A stretch of 10,128 nucleotides of DNA from Chlamydiota bacterium (GTDB lineage: Bacteria; Chlamydiota; Chlamydiia; Chlamydiales; SLFE01), in NCBI GenBank assembly GCA_011065065.1, contig JAAKFL010000055.1:1-10128 (forward strand). Direction: 5' to 3'. The notes beneath the pieces were generated by a model that saw only the letters and a list, made by a program, of their open reading frames with translations, made no database searches and was not told the DNA's origin. The position numbers and the translations under genes were made by a program. This document shows, piece after piece, positions 6,373-10,128 of the stretch; positions within the stretch are counted from its first letter, which is position 1; every line of letters begins with the position of its first letter.

Positions 6373-6455
6373 TTAAATCGCAGGGGCGCAGGGAGTCGCA
6401 GAGGCGCAGGGACTGGTTGCTAACTCCCTGCGCCTCTGCGCCTCTGCGTTTTTTT
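6373..6455. repeat. GC-rich repeat block forming a 16-bp hairpin
   Basis: CGCAGAGGCGCAGGGA (6397-6412) and its exact reverse complement (6425-6440) enclose a 12-nt loop. The stem is followed by CCTCTGCG and seven T. Both arms consist of the same CGCAGAGG units in opposite orientation, so two repeat copies meet head to head. On the plus strand the stem and T-run resemble a terminator, but no plus-strand gene precedes it. On the minus strand, the direction of the F-box gene, no U-run follows. Confidence 0.8.
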
Positions 6456-6489
6456 CTTCACAAAATTCTTTATTTAAGGCGCTTGAATT

Positions 6490-7689
6490 CTAAATAGAAA
6501 TCTCGACAGGGTCCTTATTTTCCGAGGCAAAATCATAGATTTTAAAATTTTTTCTATTTTCGAAATGAGTAAGTTGTCCCCATTTTAAGTTGAGATCATC
6601 AGGAGCAATATTGGCCTTCGACTCATCAACAAAAAAACCTTCTTCTTCAAACAAAGAAAGAAATCTTAATGAATAGCTTAGAGGAATAAAACATCCTCCA
6701 TCGAATGAAGCCAAAACAATACTATGTCGATTTAAAACTTCAATATCGTTGATCATACCCGCTTTGATCACTTTAATCGTTTTCCATGATTTCGTATTGA
6801 GAAGCTCCAATTTATAAAAACCAAAATAAGAGACCATTAAAATTTGATCTGTCACCTTTTTTAAAATAGAAGCAAAGGGATAGGATTCTGTTTTGATCCG
6901 TTTCTTCATGAGTAAACTATATACATCAATTTCTCTTTTAGAACCCCTAGACATAGGACGATAAAAAAGATCTCTTTCATAACTTTTTGTATCCTGACAG
7001 ATCATTGCGAAACGCTCAGAATCAATAAAACACAAATCCTGAATGACACAAGGCTCAATTTTAAACGAATCTTGTTTTTGGGAAACCATATCCCAGACAA
7101 CAAGCTCCGCTAAATCTTTCTCTTGACCATAGCTAATTAAAATATCCTGGTTCAACCAGAGTTGCCTGACTTTAAAACCCTCTTCTTCCAAAGTCATACA
7201 CTGAAACTCTCTCCCATTTTTGGGGTCAATATGATAAAGCTGATCAGAACTGAGAACCAGATGGCGAGCATTCATGGCAACACAACTGATTTCTTTTGAA
7301 AAAGACCCCATGTAAAAGACTTGTTGACTTTCGAGATTTACCTTAATTATGGTGGATCGATCTTCATCACGTGAATACCAAACAGTTTTGTGATCACTCA
7401 TCCCCCAAACAATCATCCCTTCGTCCGCTTTCAAAGTAATCAGTTTGCAATTCCACGATTTAAAGTTTTTACGGATGGCTTTCAGTTCAGAAAGAGGTTT
7501 TTCATGAAAAAATTCAGGATCTCGACCAAAATTAAATAATTCATAATAAACACTTTTTTGCAGGGTTTCATCCTGGGTCAAGTCTCGCCATTTTTGACAA
7601 ACTAGGCCGGCATATTGAAATGATTCATGATCTAAAAAATAAAAAATTTTATACGATAATTCTTCAGGAAAAGCTTTTACAAAATCCAT
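6490..7689 (-). CDS. F-box domain protein with C-terminal beta-propeller-like region (copy 1)
   Basis: Probable eukaryotic-like effector. An F-box fills residues about 7-46: FPEELSYKIFYFLD, then GLVCQKWRDLTQDETLQ. This matches the (L/F)P-x-E-L-x-x-x-I-x-x-x-L, VC-x-x-W pattern of Skp1-binding F-boxes. After a linker with many basic residues, about 300 residues form short strand-rich units (for example LYHIDPKNG, LVVWDMVSQK, IDVYSLLMKK, LELLNTKSWK). They suggest a degenerate WD40/quinoprotein-like propeller, the usual substrate-binding partner of an F-box in eukaryotes. No signal peptide is seen, so delivery would need a type III-like or other secretion signal not identifiable here. The ATG at 7689 (399 aa) is chosen because GAGGG lies five bases upstream. 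The ATG at 7701 has no such site. It is clearly paralogous to the gene at 8588-9826, including WGMSDHKTVW, ARHLVL and YDFASENKD. The effector role is inference. Confidence 0.85.
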   Translation of the reverse strand: MDFVKAFPEELSYKIFYFLDHESFQYAGLVCQKWRDLTQDETLQKSVYYELFNFGRDPEFFHEKPLSELKAIRKNFKSWNCKLITLKADEGMIVWGMSDHKTVWYSRDEDRSTIIKVNLESQQVFYMGSFSKEISCVAMNARHLVLSSDQLYHIDPKNGREFQCMTLEEEGFKVRQLWLNQDILISYGQEKDLAELVVWDMVSQKQDSFKIEPCVIQDLCFIDSERFAMICQDTKSYERDLFYRPMSRGSKREIDVYSLLMKKRIKTESYPFASILKKVTDQILMVSYFGFYKLELLNTKSWKTIKVIKAGMINDIEVLNRHSIVLASFDGGCFIPLSYSLRFLSLFEEEGFFVDESKANIAPDDLNLKWGQLTHFENRKNFKIYDFASENKDPVEISI

Positions 7690-7690
7690 T

Positions 7691-7745
7691 GTATCCCTCA
7701 TATTATTTTCAATAAATTATAACAGAAATAATCAATTATTGTCCA
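7691..7745 (-). promoter_or_regulatory. Promoter and ribosome binding site of F-box gene 1
   Basis: TGGACA (7740-7745, 5/6) and a perfect TATAAT (7716-7721) are 18 bp apart on the minus strand. The predicted start is near 7709, which would leave the ATG at 7701 only an 8-nt leader. GAGGG (about 7695-7699) precedes the ATG at 7689 by five bases. Together these favour the 7689 start. The -35 lies two bases from the stop codon of the upstream F-box pseudogene scrap. Confidence 0.6.
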
Positions 7746-7746
7746 A

Positions 7747-7806
7747 CTATATCGAGATCTCAACAAGGTCCTTATTTTCTGAATTTCTTTTGTTTTGATA
7801 AATTTA
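7747..7806 (-). pseudogene. F-box/propeller gene remnant with internal deletion
   Basis: On the minus strand 7782-7747 encodes SENKDLVEISI-stop, the family C-terminus. Directly upstream, 7806-7783 encodes KFIKTKEI in another frame. This matches KFIKTRDIR of F-box protein 2, and the DNA at 7781-7806 matches 8842-8867 at 24 of 26 positions. In the intact gene these two pieces lie roughly 220 bp apart, so this is a third family member with an internal deletion and frameshift, cut off at 7806 where unrelated sequence begins. Confidence 0.75.
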
Positions 7807-7978
7807 ACAGGTGATTACATCAATGATTGGGTAGAAATTGAATCCGATTGGTATGAGAATTCATGTATTTGGTATAATAGCAATGCACTCTGTTTCCCAT
7901 TTTGAAGCTGATTTTATTGAATATATTGAATCCAAAGAAATGTATTTAAATGATGCATGGGTTAAGACAAAAGATTAA
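7783..7978 (+). pseudogene. Broken coding sequence upstream of the TPR-like gene
   Basis: Two plus-strand frames look protein-like and join end to end. Frame one reads GDYINDWVEIESDWYENSC and on to a stop near 7903. The next frame carries HSVSHFEADFIEYIESKE and ends at TAA 7976-7978. One frameshift around 7880-7895 would join them. The second frame could alone be a 41-codon ORF from the ATG at 7853. Its stop is two bases before the next gene's ATG, as in an operon. I do not recognise the protein. It may be the 3' end of a gene that came in together with the TPR-like gene. Confidence 0.35.
7848..7878 (+). promoter_or_regulatory. Possible extended -10 promoter for the TPR-like gene
   Basis: TGGTATAAT (7870-7878) is a perfect extended -10 element. 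A weak -35, TTGGTA, lies 19 bp upstream (7848-7853). The predicted start near 7885 gives a leader of about 95 nt. It lies inside the broken coding sequence, so it could also be a chance match. Confidence 0.35.
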
Positions 7979-7980
7979 TT

Positions 7981-8577
7981 ATGAAAAATTTAAATTCAGT
8001 GATTGCCAATAAAGATTGGGAGACTCTTTTAAAGAGTTATACTCCTTCAGATTTAGCGTCAAATCTTACATTCATAGAGGCACTCGTGCTATCAAGAAAA
8101 ATATTGGAAAATGAAGCATGGAATGATGAATTACAAACATATGCAATAGATCTAATTAATGCCATCAGGTCAAAGTATCCAATAGATTGGAACCATGACT
8201 GGAGACATGATGCCTATCTTGGTTATGCATATGATCTGAGGGGATGGGATCACGAAGAACAATACCATGCATATAATAGAGCTGCAGAAAAATGTGTTTC
8301 ACCGAACCCTGAAATTTTAATGCGAATAGCTATGAATTGGAGTTGTCCCGGCATATACATGAAAAAAAATAATGAGCAAAAAGCCATAACAATGCTTAAA
8401 AAAGCATTAAGTAAAACTCCATATGTTGAAGGTGTTTCATGTTTAATTGATCTATACAATGAAGTTGGAGATGAAGAAAAAAAACAACACTGGGAAAAAA
8501 TTTTAAAAGAATCGGAAAAGAGTCAGTTATATGCACCATACGAATTTTTAAATATTTTCGAAAAGTACGGATGGTAA
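7981..8577 (+). CDS. TPR-like helical repeat protein, 198 aa
   Basis: An all-helical cytoplasmic protein with tetratricopeptide-like features in its second half. Residues about 111-145 (ILMRIAMNW, then QKAITMLKKALSKTP) and 150-180 (GVSCLIDLYNEVGDEEKKQHWEKILKE) have the helix-turn-helix spacing and the small/aromatic pattern of TPRs. The first 80 residues are also helical, with an unusual WNHDWRHDAYLGYAYDLRGW segment rich in Trp, His and Asp. There is no signal peptide or membrane segment. TPRs mediate protein-protein contacts, and the partner is unknown. It is the only plus-strand gene between two minus-strand F-box paralogues. It follows a broken reading frame with a 2-nt gap and has a poor ribosome binding site (AAGA about 11 bases upstream), so translation may once have been coupled to that lost gene. 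Short TPR proteins of this kind occur as immunity or chaperone partners, but nothing here proves that. Confidence 0.65.
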   Translation: MKNLNSVIANKDWETLLKSYTPSDLASNLTFIEALVLSRKILENEAWNDELQTYAIDLINAIRSKYPIDWNHDWRHDAYLGYAYDLRGWDHEEQYHAYNRAAEKCVSPNPEILMRIAMNWSCPGIYMKKNNEQKAITMLKKALSKTPYVEGVSCLIDLYNEVGDEEKKQHWEKILKESEKSQLYAPYEFLNIFEKYGW

Positions 8578-8587
8578 TATCAAGGAT

Positions 8588-9826
8588 TTAAATAAAAATC
8601 TCGACCAGGGCCTTATCTTCTGAAGCAAAATCGTATATCCAAAAAGTTCCTTGAGCATCCTGATGTGCGATTTGACCCCACTTCATGTTAAGAAAAATAG
8701 ATTTCGCTGCCACCAGACACCCTGGCGCAACAGAAAACTCTCCTGTGACCAAATCCAAAAAACCAAAATCAAAATTCGGTTTCAATGGATTTTCCCGATA
8801 ACTGTATAGAACCTTTCTTCCATTCAACAGTTCCATATGCCGAATATCTCTTGTTTTGATAAATTTATCAGCTTTACATGTTTTGATATCCAAAATCTTA
8901 AGTCCCGTACAAAAATAGTGAAAATCATATACAAGTAAAGTCTCATCGGCAATCCATCTGATTTTTGAACTGGATGGATAAGAAAGTATCTTCTGTAATT
9001 CCCCCTTTTGATAATCGTATACAAGAATTTCTCTCTCTCCATCCCCTGATGAAAAACGGACACTGCCAGATTCAATGATCTTTGTCCCTGATGTCACGAG
9101 AGCCAACCGATTCTCATCAATAAATGTCAGATCAATCACCTCGAAAGGTTTTACTCTAAATGAATGAGACACTTTTGAAACCATGTCCGTCACATAAAAC
9201 TCCTGAATAGGCATCTCAACTGTATCTGCATATTTCGGATCATCAGTTCCTGTAACTAAAATATCACGGTTTAACCAAAGATTCCTCACAAGAAGACTTT
9301 TTTCTTCAGCCAAAGAAAAACTCTCAAAGTTTTCACCTGATTTAGGATCAATATGATAGATGCGATCGAGGCCAAAAACACAATGACGCGCATTCGTCGT
9401 AATTTGTGTGATGAATGGAGGGGTTAACCATGGGAGAGGTCCCATATCAATAATCTTTTGAGACGTAATATTGACCTTAAAAACACTCGAATCTTTTGTT
9501 TTATGGGAACACCAAACCGTTTCATGGTCACTCATTCCCCAAATCTTTAACTTCTGTTTATCTCCTTTAAGGGCAATAGGCTTGTAAGACCATGATTCGT
9601 AGTTTGTTCGAATCTTCTTCAATTCAGTCATTTTTTTACTGTTGTAAAAGTCAGGGTCACATCCAAAAACACAGTAGGGTCGGTAAATAATTTTTTGCAA
9701 AATTTCATCTTTTAACAGAGTATTCCACTTCTTACAGACTTGGCTGACATTTTGAATAGAATTTAAGTCCAAGCAAGAAAAAATTTTAAATGACAATTCA
9801 TTCGGAAATATTGTAACAAAATTCAA
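8588..9826 (-). CDS. F-box domain protein with C-terminal beta-propeller-like region (copy 2)
   Basis: Paralogue of the gene at 6490-7689. The F-box spans about residues 7-46 from the proposed start: FPNELSFKIFSCLD, then VSQVCKKWNTLLKDEILQ. The rest is the same strand-rich propeller-like region, with shared landmarks WGMSDHETVW, IYHIDPKSG, LWLNRDILV, KWGQIAH and YDFASEDKALVEIFI. Compared with copy 1 it carries small insertions, such as LPWLTPPFI and the stretch around DDPKYADTVEMP. The start is uncertain. The codon aligned with the copy 1 ATG is TTG at 9826 (412 aa), with no clear ribosome binding site. The frame stays open to another TTG at 9889 inside the upstream methyltransferase gene, and no ATG occurs before the F-box. 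It sits 19 bp after that gene's stop, so it may rely on read-through or coupling. Proposed role as for copy 1: a host SCF-type ligase adaptor, by inference. Confidence 0.8.
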   Translation of the reverse strand: MNFVTIFPNELSFKIFSCLDLNSIQNVSQVCKKWNTLLKDEILQKIIYRPYCVFGCDPDFYNSKKMTELKKIRTNYESWSYKPIALKGDKQKLKIWGMSDHETVWCSHKTKDSSVFKVNITSQKIIDMGPLPWLTPPFITQITTNARHCVFGLDRIYHIDPKSGENFESFSLAEEKSLLVRNLWLNRDILVTGTDDPKYADTVEMPIQEFYVTDMVSKVSHSFRVKPFEVIDLTFIDENRLALVTSGTKIIESGSVRFSSGDGEREILVYDYQKGELQKILSYPSSSKIRWIADETLLVYDFHYFCTGLKILDIKTCKADKFIKTRDIRHMELLNGRKVLYSYRENPLKPNFDFGFLDLVTGEFSVAPGCLVAAKSIFLNMKWGQIAHQDAQGTFWIYDFASEDKALVEIFI

Positions 9827-9845
9827 AGAGTAAATTGATAGACCA

Positions 9846-10128
9846 CTAGTTCGGCGAGGCAAAAAGATCGAAAGTTTTGCTATTTTCAAGGTCGCTATCT
9901 GAAAGAGGGTGCATGCTAGAAAGAGTCACATCAGGAACGAAATAGAGGGTATAGTTAAGCTCTTTGATGGAGTCCGCAAATGCCTTTTTCTCCTGATAAT
10001 TCAGAGTTTTATGAACCTCGACTTGAAGCGCAGGACGCCACTTTGTAATTAAGGGTTTGTGCAGTTTGAAGAGGGAAAAGTCATAGCCTTCTACATCTGT
10101 TTTGATGAAAGTTAACCTTTCCAATTCT
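9846..10128 (-). CDS. FkbM family methyltransferase, C-terminal part (runs off the window)
   Basis: Only the last 93 or so codons are present, and the frame is open to the window edge at 10128. The sequence LTFIKTDVEGYDFSLFKLHK, followed by KPLITKWRPALQVEVHK, is the FkbM SAM-dependent methyltransferase core: the I-K-x-D-V-E-G-Y element and the following R-P-x-L-x-x-E strand. The enzymes typically O-methylate sugars or polyketides, often in surface polysaccharide clusters. The substrate cannot be read from this piece. The tail after KELNYTLYFVPD is poorly conserved and Ser/Asp-rich (SSMHPLSDSDLENSK), and it ends at TAG 9846-9848. The N-terminal SAM-binding half lies outside the window. The TTG at 10124 is just an internal codon. 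Confidence 0.8.
   Translation of the reverse strand, partial: ELERLTFIKTDVEGYDFSLFKLHKPLITKWRPALQVEVHKTLNYQEKKAFADSIKELNYTLYFVPDVTLSSMHPLSDSDLENSKTFDLFASPN

Larger units (their letters stand above)
6200..6489. other. Intergenic region between the SnoaL-like gene and F-box gene 1
   Basis: It contains the SnoaL-like gene promoter (6237-6265), an A-tract flanked by TCATAA/TTATGA (6282-6300), the GC-rich repeat hairpin (6373-6455), and the conserved 3' flank of the F-box gene (6468-6489). No coding frame is supported. Confidence 0.6.

Overview
The window most resembles an environmental (amoeba-associated) member of the Chlamydiota. The evidence is circumstantial: a divergent bacterial SMC protein, two genes with an N-terminal F-box (a eukaryotic-type ubiquitin-ligase adaptor motif that bacteria keep mainly in intracellular lineages such as Parachlamydia-like chlamydiae, and also in Legionella), AT-rich DNA and loose, repeat-laden intergenic spaces. 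There is no rRNA, tRNA, ribosomal protein or phage marker to fix the taxonomy.

Layout. 1-288: intergenic DNA opening with 9-10 bp tandem TCTTCGCG-type repeats. 289-609 (+): a small Cys-rich protein of unknown function. 761-1513 (-): an M48-like zinc metalloprotease with HEISH and ExxAD motifs. Its last 25 codons (to 683) are separated from it by one in-frame TGA. A 78-bp segment of this gene is repeated perfectly and inverted at 603-680. 1529-1858: gene-free, ending in a TCTGCGG-type repeat. 1859-5398 (-): full-length smc with a strong ribosome binding site and a TTG start. 5399-5743: the smc promoter, repeats and the 3' tail of a decayed F-box gene. 5744-6193 (-): an exported SnoaL/NTF2-like protein with a good sigma70-type promoter. 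6200-6489: a repeat-derived GC-rich hairpin. 6490-7689 (-): F-box/beta-propeller protein 1. 7747-7806: an F-box pseudogene scrap. 7783-7978 (+): broken coding sequence. 7981-8577 (+): a TPR-like protein. 8588-9826 (-): F-box/beta-propeller protein 2. 9846-10128 (-): the C-terminal end of an FkbM-type methyltransferase that runs off the window.

The housekeeping element is smc (chromosome condensation and segregation). The rest is accessory. The F-box block (5.6-9.8 kb) reads as an expanding and decaying paralogue family. There are two intact genes, two tail-only remnants that keep the [V]EISI-stop end, and an opposite-strand TPR gene placed between paralogues. By analogy with known bacterial F-box proteins, the intact copies could be secreted effectors that dock on host Skp1/cullin ligases, with the propeller as substrate-binding part. 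That role is inference. The strongest structural oddities are the 78-bp inverted duplication, the nonsense codon in the protease gene, and the dispersed TCTGCG/TTCGCG repeats in almost every intergenic space.
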